From Oscillospiraceae bacterium (GTDB lineage Bacteria; Bacillota; Clostridia; Oscillospirales; Acutalibacteraceae), in contig WREG01000121.1 of NCBI GenBank assembly GCA_009779455.1, positions 1 to 6,206 on the forward strand: a stretch of DNA of 6,206 bases, given 5' to 3'. The translations under genes and the position numbers were made by a program. Positions within the stretch are counted from its first letter, which is position 1. Every line of letters starts with the position of its first letter. A model generated the notes under the pieces. The model saw nothing but the letters and a program-made list of their open reading frames with translations, had not been told where the DNA came from and ran no database searches. Of the stretch, positions 1 through 5,703 are shown one piece after another.

Positions 1-1070
1 GTTGTCACAATAACGTCGGTGGTTGTGCCTGTATGGTTGGCCGGGTCGGTGTAATTAAAGGTGTTCAGCACAACTCCGCAATCGTCGCAGACGGTATTCT
101 TCGTCCCCGAATTCGTAATACAGGTTGCCGTTGTCACAATAACGTCGGTAGTTGTGCCTGTATGGTTGGCCAGGTCTGTGTAATTGAAGGTGTTCAGAAC
201 AACGCCGCAGTCGTCGCAGACGGTATTCTTCGTCCCCGAATCCGTTACGCAGGTCGCTGTTGTCACGATAACGTCGGTGGTGTTGCCTGTGTGGTTGGCC
301 GGGTCAGTGTAATTAAAGGTGTTCAGAACAACGCCGCAGTCGTCGCATTTCGTCTCTTTCGTTCCCGAATCGACAATACAGGTTGCTACTGTCGTCACAT
401 AGTCGGTGGTGTTGCCTGTATGGTTGGCCGGGTCGGTGTAATTGAAGGTATTCAGAACAACGCCGCAGTCGTCGCAGACGGTATTCTTCGTCCCCGAATC
501 CGTTACGCATGTCGCCGCTGTCACAATAACGTCGGTGGTGTTGCCTGTGTGGTTGGACGGGTCGGTATAATTGAAGGTGTTCAGAACAACGCCGCAGTCG
601 TCGCAGACGGTATTTTTAGTACCCGAATCCGTAACGCAGGTCGCCACGGTCACGATAACATCGGTGGTGTTGCCTGTGTGGTTGGACGGATCGGTGTAAT
701 TGAAAGTGTTCAGAACAACGCCGCAGTCATCGCAGACGGTATTCTTCGTCCCCGAATCCGTAACGCAGGTCGCCACGGTCACGATAACGTCGGTGGTGTT
801 GCCTGTGTGGTTGGACGGGTCGGTGTAATTGAAGGTGTTCAGAACAACGCCGCAGTCGTCGCAGACGGTATTCTTCGTCCCTGAATCCGTTACGCAGGTC
901 GCCACGGTCACGATAACGTCGGTGGTGTTGCCTGTATGATTAGCCGGGTCGGTATAATTAAAGGTATTAAGCACGGCTCCGCAGTCATCGCAGACTGTAT
1001 TCTTCGTCCCCGAATCCGTTACGCAGGTCGCTGTTGTCACGATAACATCGGTGGTGGTTCCTGTGTGATT
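1..1070 (-). repeat. Array of near-identical 129-bp (43-residue) Cys modules, eight full and one partial
   Basis: In protein order the full units are 942-1070, 813-941, 684-812, 555-683, 426-554, 297-425, 168-296 and 39-167, with a ninth cut at the left edge (1-38). Each starts NHTGNTTD or NHTGTTTD and has a single Cys at 16, CDDCG with Cys at 27 and 30, and ends LNTFNYTDP. The Thr/Asn-rich character suggests an extended, possibly glycosylated stalk, but this is inference. Units 2 to 4 encode identical residues. The unit at 297-425 diverges (DYVTTVATCIVDSG, KETKC). Because 129 is a multiple of three, the antisense frame also stays open. Confidence 0.95.
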
Positions 1071-3005
1071 ATCCGGGTCGAGGCCTAAGGTTTCCGTGCG
1101 GAGCAATGCGTCACAGCCTACGCACAATATCTCTTTCGAGCCGGGGGTCGTGCAGGTGGATACGGACAATACCGCCCCGTCCTTCTCACCCTCATCAGTA
1201 TGGTTCAGCGGGTCAAGCGCCAAAGCGTCATACCGAAGGAACGCGTCGCAGCCCGCGCATAATACTTCTTTTGCCCCGGGGGTCTTGCAGGTGGAAACGG
1301 CCAATACGGTTCCGTCTTTTTCGCCCTCGCCGATATGGTTGGCCGAGTCAAGCGCCAGAGCTTCATTCCTGAGCCACGCGTCACAGCCCGCGCACAATAT
1401 CTCTTTCGAGCCGGGGGTCTTGCAGGTGGATACGGACAATACCGCCCCGTCCTTCTCGCCCTCGCCGATGTGGTTGCCGGCGTCTTTCGGCAGCGCGCTT
1501 TCCCTGAAAGCATCCTGTCCGCAAACGTCGCATACATTTTTCTCAATGCCGAAAGTGGAGCAGGTCGGAGGGGTGACAAGCGCCCACGAGGAAGAATAAT
1601 TATGCGTCCCGTCGCCAAACAGCGTATTTTGCTCTGCCAATCCGCAATTCAGGCATTCCCTTTCCTCATAGCCGTCCGCGCAGCCGTCCGGTTCTTCAAT
1701 CGTTTCCCAGCCGCCCCAGCTATGGCCCGTCGGCGCTAAAAACTCATATATGGTGTCATGGCACGAGGGGCATTCATAAACTTTCCAGCCCCCGGCTTCG
1801 CAGTCATATCCCGACCCTTTGAAATAAACGTAGCCGTGAGGGCCGGGGCAGTTCAACGGATCGGTATTGATGGGCCTGCCGTCGGGCCCCAGTATCGGGT
1901 TGCCGCTGCCGTCGCAGAGGTAGCCGTTATTATCTATTATCGTTACATTGCCGTCAAAGCCTACTGCAAGGGATTTCACGCCGGTCAATATAGGCGCCCC
2001 CACAGTATTGCCGTAAGGGCCGCCCCAAGCGTAGACATTGCCTGACGAGTCCCTGGCGAGGGTAAAGCCGAAATGGGCGCCGTTGCCGGGGCCGGTGGCA
2101 ATCTCAACTATGTTCGCAAGCCCCGGAACCTGGGCGTAGCCCGCCGGGTTGCCCATAGCGCCGCCGCCGAGAAGGCTGCCCAGCATGGGGTTCGCGTCAT
2201 TTGTGGCTATGGCGACACGCCCGTTGCTATCCAGCAAAACGGTATGGTAATCGCCCGCAGCTATGGCCACGACAGCGCCGAAGCCGCCGGGAAGCCTGTT
2301 GCTGTTTATTGACGTAGGAGTCAGTGTTACACCAGCGTTGCCCGTACCCAGCTGTTTGTCGTTGTTGCTGCCCCAGCCGTATACGGTGCTGCCTACCAAT
2401 GCTATGGAATGGTCAACGCCCGCCCCTATCTGCGCCGCGTTATTTAAGGCTGTCAATTGGTAAGGGGTGTTAATGGGGCTGGTGGTGTTGCCATTTCCGA
2501 CCTGCCCTTGATTATTGCGCCCCCAGGCGTAAACCTGGCCGCCTGTTGTCTGTACAATGACATGGCCGCCGCCGGCCGCCATCTGCCTCACAGGGGAGGC
2601 ATAGGCTACAGCGGGCGTGAAGCGGAAGCCCCCGGCCGTACCCGTATTGAGCTGGCCGTATGTATTGTCGCCCCAGGCGTAAAGGTTGCCGGCCGAGTCA
2701 AGCGCGAGGCAATAGCCCTCGCCGACCTCTATCTTTGCGATATCCGCCAGCCCCTGAATCTGCATGGGGAATGGGCTGTTAGGGAACAAGGCGCTGTCTA
2801 CGCCGAGCTGCCCCCGGCTGTTGTCGCCCATAGCCCAAACGGTGCCGTCCGACTTCAATAAAATAGTGAAGCCGTTGCCCGACGCAATCTGAGCGTCCGC
2901 CGCGCTTGCGGTCAGAAGGCCCGTCAAAACGGGGATCATGATCGCGGCGCAAAGCGCGATGGCAAAAAAGAGTACAATGCTTTTGGTTTTTCTGCTTTTT
3001 TTCAA
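1..3005 (-). CDS. Secreted RCC1-like beta-propeller protein with long Cys-rich tandem repeat array (partial, C-terminus outside window)
   Basis: The frame is open for 1001 codons from TTG to the left edge. Residues 1-35 form a Sec signal peptide: a Lys/Arg-rich start (MKKSRKTK), a hydrophobic core, and an ASA-A cleavage site near residue 35. Residues 37-355 hold RCC1-type blades, recognised by WAMGDNSRGQLG (57-68), YAWGDNTYGQLN (109-120), YAWGRNNQGQVG (159-170), YGWGSNNDKQLG (209-220) and a degenerate YAWGGP (325-330). Residues 386-510 contain three irregular Cys modules (C402/412/415, C442/451/454, C482/492/495). Residues 511-645 are three 45-residue modules; from 646 on, eight 43-residue modules and part of a ninth. 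Secretion and a repetitive extracellular stalk are inferred; the ligand is unknown, and a C-terminal anchor would lie off the left edge. RCC1 propellers bind proteins or other ligands in known cases, so a binding or adhesive role is plausible but unproven. It has its own promoter and strong ribosome site. Confidence 0.92.
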   Translation of the reverse strand, partial: MKKSRKTKSIVLFFAIALCAAIMIPVLTGLLTASAADAQIASGNGFTILLKSDGTVWAMGDNSRGQLGVDSALFPNSPFPMQIQGLADIAKIEVGEGYCLALDSAGNLYAWGDNTYGQLNTGTAGGFRFTPAVAYASPVRQMAAGGGHVIVQTTGGQVYAWGRNNQGQVGNGNTTSPINTPYQLTALNNAAQIGAGVDHSIALVGSTVYGWGSNNDKQLGTGNAGVTLTPTSINSNRLPGGFGAVVAIAAGDYHTVLLDSNGRVAIATNDANPMLGSLLGGGAMGNPAGYAQVPGLANIVEIATGPGNGAHFGFTLARDSSGNVYAWGGPYGNTVGAPILTGVKSLAVGFDGNVTIIDNNGYLCDGSGNPILGPDGRPINTDPLNCPGPHGYVYFKGSGYDCEAGGWKVYECPSCHDTIYEFLAPTGHSWGGWETIEEPDGCADGYEERECLNCGLAEQNTLFGDGTHNYSSSWALVTPPTCSTFGIEKNVCDVCGQDAFRESALPKDAGNHIGEGEKDGAVLSVSTCKTPGSKEILCAGCDAWLRNEALALDSANHIGEGEKDGTVLAVSTCKTPGAKEVLCAGCDAFLRYDALALDPLNHTDEGEKDGAVLSVSTCTTPGSKEILCVGCDALLRTETLGLDPDNHTGTTTDVIVTTATCVTDSGTKNTVCDDCGAVLNTFNYTDPANHTGNTTDVIVTVATCVTDSGTKNTVCDDCGVVLNTFNYTDPSNHTGNTTDVIVTVATCVTDSGTKNTVCDDCGVVLNTFNYTDPSNHTGNTTDVIVTVATCVTDSGTKNTVCDDCGVVLNTFNYTDPSNHTGNTTDVIVTAATCVTDSGTKNTVCDDCGVVLNTFNYTDPANHTGNTTDYVTTVATCIVDSGTKETKCDDCGVVLNTFNYTDPANHTGNTTDVIVTTATCVTDSGTKNTVCDDCGVVLNTFNYTDLANHTGTTTDVIVTTATCITNSGTKNTVCDDCGVVLNTFNYTDPANHTGTTTDVIVT
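1071..1475 (-). repeat. Three tandem 135-bp (45-residue) Cys modules
   Basis: Units lie at 1341-1475, 1206-1340 and 1071-1205, in protein order. Each begins NHIGEGEKDG or NHTDEGEKDG, continues with an STCKTPG or STCTTPG motif, and has LCAGCD or LCVGCD at the CxxC. The pattern is His at 2, Cys at 18, 28 and 31. These units are charged (Glu, Lys, Asp), unlike the Thr/Asn-rich units that follow, but share the same His and three-Cys framework. They are therefore a related but distinct subfamily. Confidence 0.9.
1476..1850 (-). other. Transition zone with three irregular CxxC modules
   Basis: Residues 386-510 link the propeller to the regular repeats. Three modules of C-x8/9-C-x2-C are visible, with cysteines at 402/412/415, 442/451/454 and 482/492/495. 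Histidines occur at 428 (GHSWGGW) and 468 (THNYSSSW). The GHSWG-type turn followed by a zinc-ribbon-like CxxC resembles degenerate repeats widespread in clostridial surface proteins. These are the most divergent modules of the array and probably the oldest. Confidence 0.75.
1941..2897 (-). other. RCC1-like beta-propeller region of the secreted protein
   Basis: Residues 37-355 repeat the RCC1 pattern of a 'G..H.lAL.sdG.vyaWGdN..GQLG' blade about every 50 residues. The first four blades keep the WG-N-xx-GQ core. The fifth has lost it (VAIATNDANPMLG at 264-276), and a later one retains only YAWGGP. RCC1 folds usually have seven blades; five or six are visible here, so the propeller may be closed by degenerate blades or be incomplete. 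Confidence 0.88.
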
Positions 3006-3015
3006 TGTAACGCAT

Positions 3016-3022
3016 CTCCTTT
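3016..3022 (-). promoter_or_regulatory. Shine-Dalgarno site selecting the TTG start at 3005
   Basis: AAAGGAG on the minus strand ends 10 nt before TTG at 3005-3003. An ATG at 3015 immediately abuts this site and is out of frame with the real protein, so it is too close to be used. Only the TTG frame gives the signal peptide and RCC1 repeats. Confidence 0.85.
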
Positions 3023-3151
3023 AATATATGTTTTTATGTTAAATATAGTCAGAATTTTATAAAAACTTTTATGCATTTTTCATGTTTTCACAAAATTTTT
3101 CTAAATGATTGCTTTTAAATAAATATAATTTTAGCAAATAAAATCTTTTTT

Positions 3152-3180
3152 ATGTTAGCATACAATGAAAAAAATGTCAA
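3152..3180 (-). promoter_or_regulatory. Sigma-A promoter with extended -10 for the RCC1/Cys-repeat gene
   Basis: On the minus strand, TTGACA (3180-3175) is a perfect -35 box, followed after 17 nt by TAACAT (3157-3152), four of six matches to the -10 consensus. A TGC directly before it makes a TGn extended -10. Transcription would start near 3145, giving a leader of about 140 nt that is nearly all A and T and shows no strong hairpin. The rest of the 3006-3235 spacer is AT-rich and shows no gene and no clear terminator for the upstream transporter operon. The promoter implies that the repeat-protein gene is expressed independently of the transporter. Confidence 0.7.
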
Positions 3181-3235
3181 CAAAATATTAATAAAAGTTG
3201 CAATAATTCATATTTCTGCAATACCGGCACAACAT

Positions 3236-4180
3236 TTATCTGTCTTCCCTGAAATAATTGACACCCAAAGCCGCCGGCTGCGCGCTGCGGGAGGATTTTC
3301 TTGCCGAAGACGCGACAAGCACCGCCGCCGTAAGCAGAAACGGCAGCATCTGGTATATAGCCGTCGGGATTTCTATGAATTTATAGAACTGAAGGGCCGA
3401 AAACGCGCCGAAAACTATAGCCCCCGCGGCAGCCATTGCGGGCTTCCAGCTAACGAAGATCACAAGGGCCACAGAAATCCAGCCGAAGCCGTTCACAATG
3501 CCGCCCGACTGCCACAGGCCGTTGCCCGTGATTATTGACATATACGCGCCGCCTATGCCGCATATGCCGCCGCCGACAAGTATGCTGGCGTATTTCACCA
3601 AGGTTACGTTTATGCCCGAAGCGTCCGCCGCGGCGGGGTTTTCGCCTGCGGCCCGCAGGTTAAGCCCGAGGCGTGTGCGGTTCAAATACAGCGACATTAT
3701 AATACATATAAAAATGCCGAAATATATCATTATATTATAATTGAAAAACAGCTCCCCGATAAACGGGATTTTGCCCAAAAGCGGGATATCAAGCGACCCG
3801 GCGGCTTTGTCAAGGCGTTCAGAGAGGTAAGTCGAGCCGCCCGCGCTCCTCACCATTTTGTCCCCCAAAACCCGCGAGAGGCCGATGCCGAAAGCGGTCA
3901 GCGTAAGCCCCGTTACGTTCTGGTTGGCCCGAAGGGTGACGGTCAGAAAGGCGTAAACAAACGCCAGAAGCGCGGCGCTTAAAAAAGAGGCGAAAACAGC
4001 CAATATAAGGCTGTCGGTTTTGAGCGCGGCGTAAAACCCGGCAAAAGCGCCGATCCACATCATGCCCTCGACGCCCAAATTCAGGTTCCCCGCTTTTTCG
4101 CTGAGGATTTCGCCCGATGTGCCGAACATCAGCGGCGCGGAGTAGTTTACGGAGGCTATCAGAAATTTTATGAAACCCAT
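3236..4180 (-). CDS. Nucleoside/simple-sugar ABC importer permease 2 (BPD_transp_2 family, NupQ/YufQ type)
   Basis: This is the second channel subunit of the same importer, 314 residues from the preferred start (319 if the ATG at 4195 is used). Hallmarks of the NupQ-type permeases are the early loop GEILSEKAGNLNLGVEGMM (23-41), NVTGLTLTAFGIGL (88-101) and the cytoplasmic loop RAAGENPAAADASGINV (176-192), which in this family contacts the ATPase. Hydrophobic segments lie at about 3-20, 38-52, 57-82, 88-105, 148-166, 195-218, 232-252 and 272-291. The tail is short, polar and rich in Ser, Arg and Ala. It is shorter than permease 1, as is normal for the pair. It lies 87 bases after permease 1, with the gap filled almost entirely by the palindromic element, and is the last gene of the operon. 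No convincing hairpin-plus-T terminator follows the TAA stop. Family assignment is firm; the exact start is moderately certain. Confidence 0.94.
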   Translation of the reverse strand: MGFIKFLIASVNYSAPLMFGTSGEILSEKAGNLNLGVEGMMWIGAFAGFYAALKTDSLILAVFASFLSAALLAFVYAFLTVTLRANQNVTGLTLTAFGIGLSRVLGDKMVRSAGGSTYLSERLDKAAGSLDIPLLGKIPFIGELFFNYNIMIYFGIFICIIMSLYLNRTRLGLNLRAAGENPAAADASGINVTLVKYASILVGGGICGIGGAYMSIITGNGLWQSGGIVNGFGWISVALVIFVSWKPAMAAAGAIVFGAFSALQFYKFIEIPTAIYQMLPFLLTAAVLVASSARKSSRSAQPAALGVNYFREDR

Positions 4181-4188
4181 GATGTATA

Positions 4189-4193
4189 CCCTC
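4189..4193 (-). promoter_or_regulatory. Ribosome binding site deciding the permease 2 start
   Basis: GAGGG on the minus strand lies 8 nt before the ATG at 4180. The upstream in-frame ATG at 4195 directly abuts the palindromic element and has only element sequence, with no purine-rich site, in front of it. This favours the start at 4180. The site overlaps that upstream ATG. Confidence 0.55.
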
Positions 4194-4196
4194 ATT

Positions 4197-4271
4197 GTAG
4201 GGGCGGATTCAATATCCGCCCATGATTTTTATTAAACCCATCCGTCGGGCGGATATGGAATCCGCCCCTAC
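4197..4271. repeat. 75-bp double-hairpin palindromic element between the permease genes
   Basis: Two 25-bp arms (4197-4221 and 4247-4271) are reverse complements of each other with one mismatch, separated by a 25-nt AT-rich spacer. Each arm is also a hairpin on its own: GGGCGGAT and ATCCGCCC around a 5-nt loop (4201-4221 and 4247-4267). The element can therefore fold either as two small hairpins or as one long stem. Its outer GTAG/CTAC ends touch the genes: the right end gives the TAG stop of permease 1, and the left end stops one base from an ATG used as a possible permease 2 start. It looks like a dispersed intergenic palindrome (REP or small MITE). In the polycistronic mRNA it would form a strong stem that could affect stability or relative expression of the permeases. 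No T-run follows it, so it is unlikely to be a full terminator. Confidence 0.85.
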
Positions 4272-5344
4272 GAAATTGTTCTTGGTTTTCGCGATTGTTT
4301 ATTAAAAACAACCGAATACCTTATAAAAAACTCAAACGTAAGGAATGTAAACAGCACTATGCTCTGCAGAACGTCCGCTATATAGGGCGACAGCTTCATG
4401 GCCGCCTGGAGTGAGGTGCTGCCCCGCCTCAATATGCTGAACAGGGCGGTTATGAGCGATATGGCGAAGGGGTTGAGCTGCCCGAGCCACGCCACCGTTA
4501 TCGCCGTGAACCCCACGTCCCCCGCCGTGTTGGGGGAAAGGGTGAATCCGACCCCCGTTACCTGTATCATCCCGGCCGCGCCGCACAGCGCCCCGCTTAA
4601 AAACATAGTCCGCAGCACCACGCGGCTGACGCTTATCCCGGCGTATTCCGCCGTGGCGCGGCTTTCGCCCACCACGCTTATCTCATACCCCTGTTTGGTC
4701 CCATTTAGGTAGAAATATATGATGAAAACCAGCAGAACCGCGAAAACCCAGCCTACATGCACGCCGCCCAAAGCGTTCAGCCTTGTGTTTGCGTTAAATT
4801 GCGCTATCGAGTTATGCCCGCCGCTGGTCCACGGGCCGGTCTGCAGGTACGATATGAAATAAAAGGCGATATAATTCATCATAAGGGTCAAAAGAACTTC
4901 ATTCGCGCCGAATTTCACCTTGAATATCGCGGGTATTAGCGCGTAAAGCCCCCCGCCCAGCGCCCCCGCCGCAAACATTATAATAATAAGGGGGACATGG
5001 GGGATGCCGTAGCAATAAATAGCGAAAAAAGAGGCGAAAACGCCGCCCACGAGTATCTGCCCGTTTGCGCCGATGTTCCAGAACTTCATTTTGAACGCCA
5101 ATGTAAGGCTCAGCGAGGTTATAAGAAGCGGGACGAACTGTATGGCTGTGGCCCTGATATTTTGCGGTGAGCCCAGCGACCCGGTTATTATTTTCGCGTA
5201 TACCTTAAAGGGGTTTTCCCCTATTGCCAATATGAATAAGCCCCCGGCCGCTATTGCCGTGGCGAAAGCCAGCAGCCGCAAAAGCATGGGCTGTTTTTTT
5301 GATTCTGTTTGCCTTTTTGCTATCCTGACCTTGCTTAAATTCAT
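4268..5344 (-). CDS. Nucleoside/simple-sugar ABC importer permease 1 (BPD_transp_2 family, NupP/YufP type)
   Basis: This 358-residue membrane protein forms one half of the channel of a BMP-type importer. After a basic, polar N-terminal tail (residues 1-19), hydrophobic segments lie at about 21-42, 68-85, 96-113, 117-142, 150-166, 198-213, 246-262, 276-300 and 322-343. Family hallmarks are FWNIGANGQILVGG (88-101), GANEVLLTLMMNYIA (146-160) and the cytoplasmic coupling loop GESRATAEYAGISVSRV (226-242). The length fits the family norm of roughly 350. The start ATG lies inside the left inverted-repeat arm and has no visible Shine-Dalgarno sequence, being preceded only by AT-rich ATTATGAATC-type sequence. 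A later ATG at residue 20 has no better ribosome site, so the first ATG is kept with caution. The TAG stop is supplied by the outer end of the next palindromic element. Nucleoside import is inferred from family and gene order; other BMP-type substrates are possible. Confidence 0.94.
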   Translation of the reverse strand: MNLSKVRIAKRQTESKKQPMLLRLLAFATAIAAGGLFILAIGENPFKVYAKIITGSLGSPQNIRATAIQFVPLLITSLSLTLAFKMKFWNIGANGQILVGGVFASFFAIYCYGIPHVPLIIIMFAAGALGGGLYALIPAIFKVKFGANEVLLTLMMNYIAFYFISYLQTGPWTSGGHNSIAQFNANTRLNALGGVHVGWVFAVLLVFIIYFYLNGTKQGYEISVVGESRATAEYAGISVSRVVLRTMFLSGALCGAAGMIQVTGVGFTLSPNTAGDVGFTAITVAWLGQLNPFAISLITALFSILRRGSTSLQAAMKLSPYIADVLQSIVLFTFLTFEFFIRYSVVFNKQSRKPRTIS

Positions 5345-5418
5345 GATTCATAATCCATAATTCATAATTTTATATAAAAATTTGAATTATGCCTTTCTTG
5401 ATTTGCCAAAAATCTTGA

Positions 5419-5447
5419 TTGACAATGCAAATAAATTCGGTTATTAT
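5419..5447 (+). promoter_or_regulatory. Orphan sigma-A type promoter facing away from the operon
   Basis: TTGACA at 5419-5424 is a perfect -35 box. It is followed by a 17-nt spacer and TATTAT at 5442-5447, five of six matches to the -10 consensus. A transcript would start near 5454 and run rightwards through the GC-rich hairpin element and then antisense to the end of the ATPase gene. No plus-strand protein downstream looks real. The match is seen directly; activity and an RNA product are inference. Confidence 0.6.
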
Positions 5448-5475
5448 AAATGTTAAAAAGTAGAAGATATCTAAA

Positions 5476-5605
5476 GCCTCCCTCCGTGAGGGAGGTGGCC
5501 GACGAAGGAGGTCTGAGGGAGTTCTTCCCCGCTGATGAAACTATAAAGAGGTCAGCCGCGCATACTCCTCAGTCGCATTCGCGACAGCTCCCTCCCGGAG
5601 GGAGC
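5476..5605. repeat. GC-rich multi-hairpin palindromic repeat
   Basis: This is a compact structured, non-coding element inside AT-rich spacer. Three hairpins are visible: CCTCCCTC/GAGGGAGG around a 3-nt loop (5477-5495), GTCGC/GCGAC around ATTC (5572-5585), and GCTCCCTC/GAGGGAGC around a 3-nt loop (5587-5605). CTGAGGGAGT near 5513-5522 can also pair with ACTCCTCAG near 5564-5572, with one bulged base, so the two ends fold towards each other. From memory, elements built from CCTCCCTC/GAGGGAGG hairpins with a CTCAGTCGC...GCGACAGCTCCC core are dispersed in many copies in Oscillospiraceae-type genomes. That resemblance was not checked by a search. The base composition differs sharply from both flanks, supporting acquisition as a unit. 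Neither end hairpin is followed by a clean T-run, so a simple terminator role is doubtful. Confidence 0.7.
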
Positions 5606-5703
5606 CGGATACAGGTAGCTTTTATCTATGCAAATAGTTTTATCATTTGTTTATGTGTAAAATTTAAGTATTTAAGTTAAAAATATTATTTCTGCATTCT
5701 GCA

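Noticed and set aside
33..884. Long plus-strand open frame of 283 residues with a regular repeat
   Set aside because: It is the antisense of the 43-residue module array. A repeat length divisible by three keeps an antisense frame open; the minus frame has signal peptide, RCC1 blades and Cys motifs, and this one has no ribosome site.
1..1475. CRISPR array
   Set aside because: Repeats are regular, but the whole 129 or 135 bp unit is conserved with no unique spacers, and the frame is coding throughout.
1096..2861. Several plus-strand open frames of 66-167 residues
   Set aside because: They lie antisense to the RCC1/Cys-repeat gene, lack ribosome sites and recognisable motifs, and arise from GC-rich coding sequence on the other strand.
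2779..3015. Minus-strand 78-residue frame starting at ATG 3015
   Set aside because: It overlaps the real gene in another frame, its ATG abuts the Shine-Dalgarno site, and the protein has no signal peptide or RCC1 pattern.
3181..3235. Terminator for the transporter operon
   Set aside because: Only a weak TGCA-type symmetry is visible after the permease 2 stop, with no stable stem followed by T residues.
5477..5605. Intrinsic terminators at the GC-rich hairpins
   Set aside because: The end hairpins are strong, but neither is followed by a run of T on either strand (only short CTTTAG or AGCTTTTATC sequences), so termination is not supported.
5450..5680. Plus-strand 76-residue frame downstream of the orphan promoter
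   Set aside because: It runs through the hairpin element, has no ribosome site (the ATG lies between the -10 box and the predicted transcript start), and its composition follows the palindromes rather than a protein.
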